A stretch of DNA of 64,000 nt from Trichaptum fuscoviolaceum. Its lineage: Eukaryota; Basidiomycota; Agaricomycetes; Hymenochaetales; Trichaptaceae. Positions 10,325 to 20,265 of this stretch are shown in pieces. Every line of letters starts with the position of its first letter. Position 1 is the first letter of the stretch. Made by a program: the position numbers and the translations under genes. Where the stretch lies: positions 2,215,424-2,279,423 of the forward strand of contig CAJSYZ010000001.1 of the NCBI GenBank assembly GCA_910574455.1, read 5' to 3'. Under the pieces are notes generated by a model, which was not told where the DNA came from, searched no databases, and was given only the letters and a program-made list of their open reading frames with translations.

Positions 10325-13300
10325 TCATTGTCTAGTTTCGTACAATGTTTCGTGCATGTGCATGTCAGCAAATCTGTTAACGTAGAATCTATCGTAAAAG
10401 TCCAGGGATTCCTCAGGTGTCAATGACTTCGGAGGAGATTCGTCACCCTTCGGGACCCCAAGGAGGTGAGCTAAACGAAAGATGTCCCCTATATCTATCA
10501 CAGACAGCTTCGGAGCCTTGCAGTCACGGTGATAGTGATGTCTGCCACTGTCATTCACTCCGGGACAGCGTCCGACACAGGCGGTAGAGCTCTCCAACTC
10601 ATATGCTGGTTCAACTATCCACATTCTTGTTTTCGGGTCGGGCGATTCTCCAACACGCTTGAAAAACTGGACGAGAGCGCATTCCTGACGTTCCACTTTA
10701 ACGGTGAATGAGAAAAAAAGTATAACCCTGGCAACTCTCATTCCTGCGAACCCCTGTTTGCGGGAACCACCTCGGACAAGAACTGCATCTCGTCGAGGTT
10801 TTCCGCGCCAAGAGGGACTGGACCTGATCACCTCCCTCATTGCTTGTTCTATAGGGATCGATTCACCACGATACGCAAAGAACGCGGTGGCTGAATGGAA
10901 AATTGAAAAGTCATTGCTAATATCCAGTTTATAGTGTTCAAATCCGTTGTAGTTTAATTTGGCTTGCCTGCTACTACTAGTAGTAGCAGAACACTTTGAG
11001 TTGGTGTTACAACTCTCGTACTTGTTGAATAAGTGTTTCTTGATGAGTTGTCGGAGTTGTCGAAGTTCTGGATAGCCTTCTATTGCCGCGAGAGCATCGA
11101 GCTGTTTAGGGTACACTTTACTGGACTCTGCAAGGATAACAATAAACAAGTTGGATTTGCAGCACCAAAAGGATGTTTCACTAACGTTTTTTCGAAGCCA
11201 TTAACGTAAAGCTCAAAGGGTCATTCCCGCCACCCAAGCGGAGCTGGCGTTCAGCATTTCCTACGCCATGAACCGCACCACGCTGTGGCTCATCTATTAA
11301 ACTTTCGGAATCGTCCAAATCTGCAATTTCGTTGAGCTCTTGAATACCCACAATGGCATCGAAGAAGTCATCTGTATCATCAGCTTCACCTACTACTAAT
11401 ACGTCACGTTGTTGCATCTGCTCTCCCCCACTGGCATCAGGGTCCCTCTCAGCGTCATCCGACTCTGACTCTGACGACATATTCTTGCGCAAAACATCTC
11501 GCAAAGCTCTCCACGAAGCCTCGGCTAACGTATCATCCAGCATTCCACGCCTTTTGAAGTCTGCCCTTGATGCAATAAGTTTACTGAGTCGTTGGTTTGC
11601 TGTGATCATCTGACCCAAGGGATCATTTTTGTTTGAGCGTCGCCATGTTTCCTTGACCGCGTAAATGTGCTTATTCTCTGTGATCGATGAACATAGTCCA
11701 CTCGGTGCAGCGAACAGAGGAATCATTGTAGGATAGTGGACCATGGCATGCTGTCGTGGTAGTGAGAAGTTGTCCCGGATACCCATAGCTATGAATATTT
11801 GCCGATATTGATGAAAGCAATCCAGAGAGGCTTTGATCTGATCAAGTGTTGAGGCTGTAATCGTGTACCGACGCACAAGATAACAGAAGTCGAGAAATGC
11901 ACTCAATGCATGAATTATATCATCCTGCACAATGCCCACAATAGCCGGAAGATACACCTAAGCGGTTTACATCGACTACTATCAGCAAACGACCGCCTCG
12001 AACAAGAAGGAAAAATCACATACTTTCATAAGTGCCTTTGAATCATTGCCTGTCCATTGCTTGAAGCCTCGGCCTTCGGGGAATCTACGTAGTCCAGGAA
12101 AAGGAGCAGCGACTCTGATTCTACGCGGAGGTCAGCGATAGTATTCATATTATACAAATTGTTTGAGAATGGCACCTTTTATCCACAATATCCAGCTCTG
12201 TTGTGGTCAAGCTCTGGCATATCCACTCGACAAGATGATCCTTGAAAACACCTTTGATGATTTGGTGCAATAGGTCCGGAGAAATGAGATCGCATATATC
12301 TGCGCGCGGAAAGTCATTGGTGAAGGGCTACGGGAAAACATAGTTCTTAGAAGCGCATCCAATGGAGAATTTGGAGCACATACCACGATATCTTGGTGGA
12401 ACCCATACTCTTTGCGAATTGTTGCTCTGGTTAAGTTGTTGTCATTTACCTGCTCTATCAATCGTTCGTGTAGCTCTTTTGTTCGAGGATTTGATGCAAA
12501 CTCCGGATTATCTAGGTCCTTGTGGGGAGCTGTGCATCTATATAGCCACCGTAAGCCATTTCCTCAGACTCCTATGCGATTTTGGAAAGGATGGTACTTA
12601 CTTGCAGCACCATCCAGTGCATATTGCGCATAGACTCACCTGTTCCGGATAATCGGCTATATACGAGCCGAGTCCGAGAACCGACCTACGCAAGTGACCA
12701 TCAGGGCACCGGAGAATGGTCTGTTCATTGTTTATGGACATGGCGGTCTTCAGTGAACTCAAGATTCTCGATATAGATGAATGAAAAATTTGATGTCTAA
12801 AGCGACGGAAGTCATCTGACTTTTCGTACTTCGCTCAGCTGCAAAAAAGCGTCAAAACACAATTGAATGGCTCAGTTTTTGACACACACTCTTTGGTATT
12901 GCTAAAAATGCTACAAGCTGGACTGTATTCAACTTTTGGGACCGCCGGGCCTTGTTTGATACATTTCCTATTGAGAGATATAACGGATAATATTCGTTGT
13001 TGCCAGTTCCAACGGAAACTGTTGTCTTGTCGCTCCCCAAGATCACCGGAACGAACATAGATCCATGGACTGCTTTATCTTCGGCGTAGATCTTATTCTA
13101 AGTCAAGGATAATCAGTATGTTTCCTGCGAGTTCATGAGTCATGACCTACAGCCTGTTCCCAAGCAAAATTTCCGGACATGTAATTTCTGAACACTCGTT
13201 CTTTGTCATTGATGTCATCAGATTCCTCCTTTGGCTGATATTCACGAAATGGGACATAGTCGAATTCGCCTTCTAAAGCCGTATTATCCACCAAATTTCG

Positions 13301-14330
13301 GATCACTTCCAAGGGATCCCGATACCATACATCATATCCTTTCCTCTTCCATGACTCGGTGTTCTCGTCTGTCGCTTTTTGGCCATTGTTGTCCGTGTAG
13401 AAGTTACTAAAGGATTTCCAAGGCACATCACCAACTCTCGTAGCGTCAATGACATTGTACAACTTTTGTGCGTCTCCATCGAGTAGCGTACTAGTGGGAT
13501 CCAGATCTGAGTCATCGTCGGGCTTAGTTACGTCCAACTCAGAATATCCGCCAGATTTCGCGTTCTTCACAGACTGAATTCGCTGGTAAGCCTTCATGAT
13601 TCCGAGAAGCTTTGTTATATTACCAGCAGACATTTGCTCATCGCGATAAAGAAAGTCTGCGAGCTCAAAATCTGCTCGGCACGAATAGGGAGACCAGTCA
13701 TTTGGTGCAGGTTCATTTCGCGGAACAGGTGGTTCGTCGTTTTTTCTAAGTTGTTTCCTTCCGCATCACACGGGGTGGCTGCACGATGTTTTTCATCAGA
13801 GTGCTATCAAACCGAGGACAATATACTTGGTGCGCACCATTCATATATCTGTGATACACCTTTAGGTCACCATCACTCTCCTCATGATCTCCAACGTCGA
13901 AGTCCAAATCTTCAGAGGATGCACTACGGCCACTGTCACTTCCGGTGCCAGAATGGGACAGAGAATCAGGTCTGTCTAGGTCTTGAAGCAGCTCGTCTCG
14001 GCCTATACTGAGCATCGAGATATCCTGTGTAAGCATGGAAATATCGTAATCGTAGGAGTCAGGGCCGCTCTCAAAATGACCCTCTGTTGGAAGTTCGGAC
14101 GACCTCGGTAGAGGTTGAGGAGTTGGAGCTCGTGTGGGTCGAATAGGTGAAGGATCATAGTAGTCGTGACCACAGGCAGTAGATCTTGCCACGGATGACA
14201 TCGGATGAGCTGAATATTCATGTCTTGCTCTTCCAGATTGACTCTTGAACGTCCTACTACAGCTGGGCAAGGTGCATCGAATAGTTGGTGGAAAATGAAG
14301 GGGATCGTGCTTTTTCCGTGTCGCTGGCAT
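10325..14330 (-). mobile_element. Plavaka-type (CACTA-like) DNA transposase gene, nearly intact
   Basis: Cut-and-paste transposase of the Plavaka group, known from Agaricomycetes. The start at 14330 gives MPATRKKHDP, followed by a zinc finger C-x4-C-x12-H-x4-H (CTLPSC...H...H). An intron at about 13781-13839 restores VYHRYMNATPCDAEGNNL. Further family hallmarks in order: LADFLYRDEQMSAGNI, DATRVGDVPWKSF, KGYDVWYRDPLEVI, FDYVPFREYQ, RCPDGHLRRSVLGLGSYIAD, ADICDLISPDLLHQIIKGVF, LPRQHAMVHYP, FGLCSSITENKH-like text, and at the C-terminus SSPSWRGKPRRDAVLV and FYVNRFADMHMHE. Most frame changes are explained by short introns, for example the one at about 11099-11160. One is not: an A6 run (T6 on plus, 13740-13745) is one base short for the frame to continue. 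It is flanked by repeat clusters and two unknown genes. Family confident; activity uncertain. Confidence 0.88.
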
Positions 14331-14384
14331 CAATGTAACCTTCAGTAGTACATGTCGATGATTGGGACTCACAGCTGAGTGCCA

Positions 14385-14640
14385 GCAGGCTGGCAGTGAG
14401 TGAACTTGAACCTGAGTTTAAATTAGTCATAGTACTACTAGTACTACTGGTAGTACGGTAAGGCTGCCAGCCTGAGTGCAGTGCCAGCCTGAGTGCCAGT
14501 GAGTACTAGTACTAGTACTACTAGTACTAGTAGTAGTAAGTCACACACTGTGGCAGCCTGGCCAGTGGCAGCCTGAGTGAGTGGGCGTAAATTTTCAACT
14601 TGTCTAAGATAGACGCCCCTGCCTCCCTGATCTTGAACTA
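14385..14640. repeat. third short-motif repeat cluster, between divergent transposase and downstream gene
   Basis: Contains GCCAGCCTGAGTG repeated at about 14467-14500, a long palindromic TACTAGTAC run at about 14500-14538, and further GCCAGTGGCAGCCTGAGTG text to about 14585. It sits in the 360-bp gap between the divergent starts at 14330 (minus) and 14691 (plus), so it may double as a shared promoter region. The same word set occurs at 6180-7420. Confidence 0.65.
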
Positions 14641-14690
14641 GCACCTTCGATCCATCTTATTATCACCCAAGTCTCAAAACACTGCACAAA

Positions 14691-17600
14691 ATGTCAACTC
14701 GAAGACAGACGAGGGCTAAGAACAATAACCAGCACCCCGGAGCAGTAGTTGACCAACTCAGAACAAGACGAACAAAGGAGGAGATATTGCGGGAGAAGGA
14801 AGAAAAAGACAAAAGGAAAGTACAGCAGGCAGCGAGGCGGGATGAGGCATTGAAGGAGAAGGAGGAGAAGGAAAAAACAGAAGGAAGAACGGGCAGCTTT
14901 CCGCAGAGCTGCGGCCCAGCAAGTCGCGGTCGCGAAAGAGAGGAAAAAAACTCGCTGCGGAGCAGAAACGGGCAGCAAAAGAACAAGAGGCAGCTGACAA
15001 GGTACGAAAGAAGGTGACTGCAGCAGAAAACCAAGAAGCAGCGATGCTAGAGACCGTAGAAATTGAAAACAATTTGTCGAAGGCTCTTGAGACACGCACC
15101 CAGATGGGCTCAACAGTGCCTAAACTCGCTGGAAAACGTGGATGTAGGAAGCCGAAGGGCGAAGCTAGTAGTAAGTCTTCAACCTCAGATCAGTAATTAC
15201 ATAGCTTTGAACTGGCGTAAGCAGGCTCGAAGAACGATGTTAAAGACGTGTCGGGTTGTGAAGTTGAATACAACGAAGACTTAGACATTGGTGAGTTATA
15301 CTGCCTATACATTTTCAGATGTTTTCGAAGCTTGGAGGTTGACTACTTTGACTCACAATATGAAGCGGCAAGTACGGATGCGTCAAACAGAAAGCCTGCA
15401 AAAAAGGCTAGGAAAGAAGATCCCAAAGGTGAACTTCCATTTCGCACCCGTGTGCAGACCGCAAAGACGTCGAGATCTGCCGCCACTCCAAGCAACATTT
15501 TCTTTCACGCACCTGCCGGACAGAACGAGAGCCTTTCTGGTGAAGAAACGGATATAATAGACTCGCCCGCTACGTCAAAGCGGGACGACAAGACAAAGCG
15601 ACCTGCCAGGGCGCTTCGCAACACAGATGAATCCACTTTCATTGGTGAAGAGGATGGAGGACTTGAGGTGGCTGGGATAGACTCGAGAGGGATCAATTTG
15701 TGAGTTTAAATTTGAAATCTTGCAATGCGTACGGGATCAATTTCTGGAATGCACGATGTAATGGTAAGTGTGAAGCTTGATTTAGACTCAGCTAAAGCTC
15801 ATAGTTTGATCCACTGGCAACTAGATTACTAATGTTCATGCTAAAGAAGCGGATCATGACGCTCCGACAACGGGATCAAATTTCCTTCTACCTACAACGA
15901 TGACACTCTCGTCTTTGTTACCATATTATGAGCTCTTCGCTGACGCCAAGCTACACTAGACACAGCATCTCATTGCAAGACAATGAAAACTTAAGTCCTT
16001 GGGAGGATGAAGGAGAAACAATAACCCTCGCAAGCTATCATGGTGTAAAGAATAGCTCAATCAGCGTGCAACAGACAGCACATTTTGTCGATTCGGACAC
16101 AAATATTGTGAGTTGACGGAACATTAGAATGGCAGATGCAGTCTGAATACCTTGCTTGTAGGGCGAAAGCGATCCGAGGAGGCTGACAAGGCCGGCTCAA
16201 GCTAGTGTGAGTGTGACTTATTACTGTTCGATTCACGTCAGTTACCCCATGACCGTTTGATCATATCCCTTCGTTATTATTTTTCTGCCAACTGTCGTGT
16301 AATGAACAGGATGGAGGTAGCAGCAACTTGAACTCAAAGAAAAGGAAGTTGCTGCGCGACACTCTCTCCGGGTCGCAGGTTTCAACGGTAAGCGACGTCA
16401 TATCATTCCTACCTTTTCCAATCTACTAACCAATCCCTTTCCGTACTTGAGGATAAGAACAACGAGACAAAACCAGGTGGACAGGTGAGTGCCAGACAGT
16501 GAAGCACAGTGATCCTCATGCTACATCCTTCCTTCATTGCTTGCTGAATTGATCTTTGGACAGGATGCAAACAAGAGAACTGCCAATTCGCAGCTCAGCG
16601 CACCGGTAAGTCCCATCTTAATCCAGTTTCTCTCGTTTCCCCCTGATTTATGGTTGTAAGGTGCATTCACTAGCCTTGGAACCCCGTATACAGGTATGTG
16701 TGGGCGTCGATGCACCGTAGGCTCACTTCCGCTGTAGCAACTGTTCGTTCCCTTCCTCACATCGGGTTGATCACTAATTTGTGCCTATAAATAGGACATC
16801 ATAGTCACAAAAAACAGAAAGAGAAAGTCGCCACCGGACATCGACTCCCAGGTTGATGTGGTAATTCTTCCACCTTCACGTGTAATGGATTCCTTCATGT
16901 TTATGTTTACTTACTTTACACCATCTCAATAGGCTAGTAAGAGTGTCAAGGTCAAGAAGTCATTGTTGACTGGCATGGACACACAGGTCGGTGCCACAGT
17001 AAGTGTCAATTCTTTGGTAGCCGGCATTTTAAGTTCGTTTCTGACCGGGCGAAAAGGACTTGAGTAAGAAGAGGAAACCCTCTGACACTCCTTATCGGCC
17101 TGTGGCCGACACGACGGTAATTGCTTCCTTTCGAGCTGTTCACTTGCCATGGATAACAGCTTTCTGACGTGTTGCAGTCTGAGATTGGATCCGCTACCTC
17201 ACATCGCAAGAGGCAGTCGCTGGTGGCTGATAATGAAGCAAGTGTGGGTCGATTGATACACTCTGAATATGAGCATTCACTCACTATTCTTATTAGACCG
17301 GTGGTCGAAAGATGCCGTTAGCACCCCGAACACAGTCGCTTGCAATGACGAGAGTATCCTGCACTCCCGGACCCGAAGTGTTAGTGACTGGGGCTTATCC
17401 TGGTCATCGCAAAGTCTCTCGGACTACTAGCTCAGTGTGTCGAATCAAATTCATTTCTATGACATATTTTTGCTGATTCACTTATATGCAGACATCAGTG
17501 GGGCTGGAGGACAAGGGCCGAAATGAAGGAAAGGAAGGATCTCGCGTGCCAGGCAGAAAAAGGGCGACGAACCAGTGTCTCCCTCCCGGTACTCAGGCCG

Positions 17601-18970
17601 GTTGGACTCATATTTTATTACCTTCACTATTTCGCGCAGTGGGAAAGTCCATCACGCCATGGCAAAACCCGGACAATGAGTTCATCAGCACACTGTGGGG
17701 GAAAGTGTTTGATTCTGTGGAACTAAGTTACGAAACACAGTTCGCCGACATCTGTTCTCTAGTTGAGTCATTCTTAGTTATCTTCAAGTCACCTTTACCA
17801 AATTGAGATGCGATCCTTGTATTTCAGGCGGCCCAGAGATGCTCTGATAGCTGGCGCAAGAAACTGTTTGAGAAAGCTGAGCATTCAGTTGCGAGTTTTA
17901 TCAGCAGCGAACAATCAAAGTCAATGCAAAACGAAGCAATTGTGAAGACGTTGCAGACGCTAGTTGATAAGAAGAAAGCCGAACCGTTTCTATGGGAAAG
18001 CTGGTATAGTATGGAGAGGGTAAGTAAAAGAGTATTTATTGTCGCATTTTGTGTCCATGTATTGACCCTAAATGTACAGAAGCAAGGACTGTTCTGCTCT
18101 GACCTTGTGGTCTCAGTGTTGTCCGTACACATTGTATTGGCCATGGGTCGGCATAAAATACTGGACAGAAACACCATAGGAAAGCCTATCGGTGCCCTCG
18201 CCCTTGCGGCAACAGCGGTATCTATTTTTTTCAGTACTTATATTGTCCTTATTCGCTGATCTTCTCATGGATAGGTCAAGGTTGCCATTGATAAACAGGT
18301 GGCTCGGTTGCAAAATATCAAAGAAGAACTTGGCGGCGCTGAGTGGTATTTCACTAGCGCTCTGTGGCAGCCTCATACGGACGACTATGTTAACTTGTTG
18401 TCGAATCCCTCTTTCTTCACTGAATCAAACTGGGAAAAGGTTCGATCCCGCCTCCTAGCTTACGATGCCAGTACAGATATCGATACGAGAAAGAACACCG
18501 AACTTGTTGGATCGGGTATCACTGGCAGGGACTTTTCCTTGTACTTTGACATCGTAGATGCAGATTCGACCTGCGAGAAAGCGTATGACGAAGGCGCTGG
18601 TAATTGGGAAGACGGGAGCGATGATAAGGGCGACGAGCGTGAAGGAGCTGAGCATAGAAGCGATGTTGAAGGTGATGCAGAGGACGAGGATGCCGATGCT
18701 AAAGGAGATGACGACCTGAGTGAGAGCGGGTACGAGGGCGCTGACAAGATTGAGGGCGAGGGCGAGGACGAGGGCGCGGACGAGGACGAGGGCGCGGACG
18801 AGGACGAGGGCGCGGACGAGGACGAGGGCGCGGACGAGGGCGCGGGCGCGGACGAGGACGAGGACGAGGGCGCGGACGAGGGCGCGGAGAAGGATCCAGG
18901 CGGAGATGGCGATAATGAGGAGGACGACGCTTCAAAATGGGATTCGGCCACGGACTGCGTAGACTTCTAA
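14691..18970 (+). CDS. uncharacterised multi-exon protein: basic coiled N-terminus, repeated basic mini-exons, acidic repeat tail
   Basis: I do not recognise a named family. ATG 14691 starts MSTRRQTRAKNNN. A long Lys/Glu/Ala-rich helix follows, whose frame is broken twice, at an A6 (14872-14877) and an A7 (14944-14950) run; removing one A at each would restore one continuous coil. Then come Ser-rich exons, nine or more short phase-0 exons carrying basic patches (16163-17243), and a more globular part (17480-18750). Within it are WGKVFDSVELSYETQFADIC, SDSWRKKLFEKAEHSVASF and EELGGAEWYFTSALWQPH, joined by clean introns near 17787-17827, 18020-18079 and 18221-18276. The tail is Asp/Glu/Gly/Ala repeats. 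It is divergent from the transposase. It could be a transposon accessory protein or a host chromatin-type protein. It may be two genes; the split is unresolved. Confidence 0.6.
16163..17243 (+). other. array of short symmetric (phase 0) exons encoding basic, NLS-like patches
   Basis: Inside the 14691-18970 gene, successive GT...AG-bounded exons read at 16310-16387, 16452-16484, 16564-16605, 16661-16693, 16795-16860, 16933-16998, 17057-17116 and 17178-17243. Their lengths are 78, 33, 42, 33, 66, 66, 60 and 66 nt, all multiples of three and all starting in phase 0. Several open with Asp and most contain one Lys/Arg cluster: SKKRKLL, NKRT, NRKRKSPP, KVKKS, SKKRKPSD, HRKRQS. Because each exon is symmetric, skipping any of them would keep the frame. 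Duplication of an ancestral exon is an inference from this pattern. Confidence 0.65.
18753..18888 (+). repeat. in-frame minisatellite encoding Asp/Glu/Gly/Ala repeats
   Basis: Tandem copies of an 18-nt unit of the type GACGAGGACGAGGGCGCG, with some variants of 6 or 12 nt. In the coding frame they give (DEDEGA)-like repeats at the acidic C-terminus of the preceding gene. The opposite strand reads as Pro/Arg repeats and is not a gene. Copy number is likely to vary between strains. Confidence 0.85.
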
Positions 18971-19108
18971 GGGCAAATCGTTCACTGGTGAGCCTCTTCG
19001 TTTCGTCTCTGTCCGTGCGCTCAATAACTTATTACCATCGACTCGCAGAGCAGCCTTCGTTTCTACTGGCACGCCAAAGAACATGCAGAATTGAAGGCAC
19101 GGTAGCGA

Positions 19109-19600
19109 AATGGGCCTGCCACTGCCCGTGGCAGTGGTTCAGAATCGTGTCGTGGCGGGTTCCATGATAGTGACTGCTATGCTTAGTCTTGTGTAAATGA
19201 CTGATGTACTTGAACGCTGAGGCACTGATAGCTACTTACCGTTGTCTTATATTACTTCTGATGCAATGAAATACTTGGATCGTTCTTATGCACTTGAACT
19301 CTTGAGCACTGCAGTTTGTCTTACAACACTTGTCTCCTGCTGTAATTAAAGGATGAAGCACTGAAGCACTGGAGCACTGGGGTACAGATTGCCTGAAACA
19401 CTTAGAGCACTGATTCAGCCAACTCGCCCTTATTTCAGCCAACTGGTCCTGAATAATGGGAGGACATGCATGAATAAGTGCGGTTTGCCTTATTCAGACT
19501 TCAAGTCACTCAGGACGTTTAAGTAACGCTTAAGTCACTTTCAGCAGAAAGTAGTTTCCCTGATGTTACGTCACAGTACAGCTCTTATTCTGGGCAGCCC
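19109..19600. repeat. dispersed non-coding repeat, copy 1
   Basis: Starts with a palindrome CTGCCACTGCCCGTGGCAGTGG (given as two arms around CCCG). It continues with ACTGCAGTTTGTCTTACA, CCTGCTGTAATTAAAGGATGA, AATTCAGCCAAC-like text, GTCCTGAATAATGGGAGG and TTTCCCTGATGT. The same order of words is found at 37805-38420, so both are diverged copies of one element. Internal GAGCACTG/GAAGCACTG words repeat at about 19355-19420. No ORF. It follows the acidic-tail gene and precedes CMC2. Confidence 0.6.
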
Positions 19601-19705
19601 AGTGAGAGTGATTACTAAGCACGGACTAAGAAAGAAATTCAAAATCAAACGACTTCCGAGTCTTTGTTCCTCTCAACACGTTTCAAAATCTACAGTTGGT
19701 TTGCT

Positions 19706-20052
19706 ATGCATCCTCAGCTGACGGACAAATCGCTAGGTATATCTGAATATGAATCCACTTCAACCTGTACTGACGCCTTCTAGCATGTAAGGAGTTTATC
19801 GAGGCTCTGGAACAATGTCACGCTAGTCTTTGGAGAAAATACACTGGTGCTTGTAACGACCACAAGCTCAAACTTAATACGTGCCTACGACAAGAGGTCT
19901 GAAACTTCCAGCTCCTAGAGGCGGTTTTCTTACATATTTCGAACTGCAATGAATAGCGACTCGACCGTAGTGCTCGGAATAGGGAAGATGCAAAAACTCG
20001 ATCACAACGGCGAAAACAGGCTTTAGATAAATTGCATGAGGATGACGAGTAG
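19706..20052 (+). CDS. CMC2: COX assembly mitochondrial protein 2 (CMC2)
   Basis: Small twin-Cys mitochondrial intermembrane-space protein needed for cytochrome c oxidase assembly. It is encoded in three exons: 19706-19736, 19784-19896 and 19957-20052, together 240 nt (79 residues plus stop). Exon 1 gives MHPQLTDKSL, and exon 2 gives ACKEFIEALEQCHASLWRKY then CNDHKLKLNTCLRQE. This shows the two CX9C motifs (C-x9-C twice) expected of the family. Exon 3 gives the basic C-terminal helix ending KQALDKLHEDDE. Both junctions are GT...AG and keep the frame. The MHPQL start is typical of the family. It lies just after the dispersed repeat and is convergent with the ALKBH1-type gene. Very short exons make it easy to miss. 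Confidence 0.9.
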
Positions 20053-20265
20053 CTCAGGCTACTACAACCTTCCTCATTGACATGCGGCGCGTATATGTAA
20101 AATTTCAATATTATTCTAATGCGAATCAGCTAAATTTTATACATAGATTACAGCGCTTTTCCGCTTCCAGTAGATTTCTGGCACTGCACATTCAATGATC
20201 AAGGAGCCATGCATGTGTTCCCCTGCAAGATCATCTGTACATAGGATGAATCGAAACGATGGAAC

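Noticed and set aside
14663..15113. Leu/Phe/Ser-rich minus-strand frames
   Set aside because: They are the complement of the Lys/Glu/Ala coil; membrane-like appearance comes from complementing AAG/GAG codons.
18699..18935. Pro/Arg repeat protein on the minus strand
   Set aside because: It is only the complement of the acidic minisatellite.
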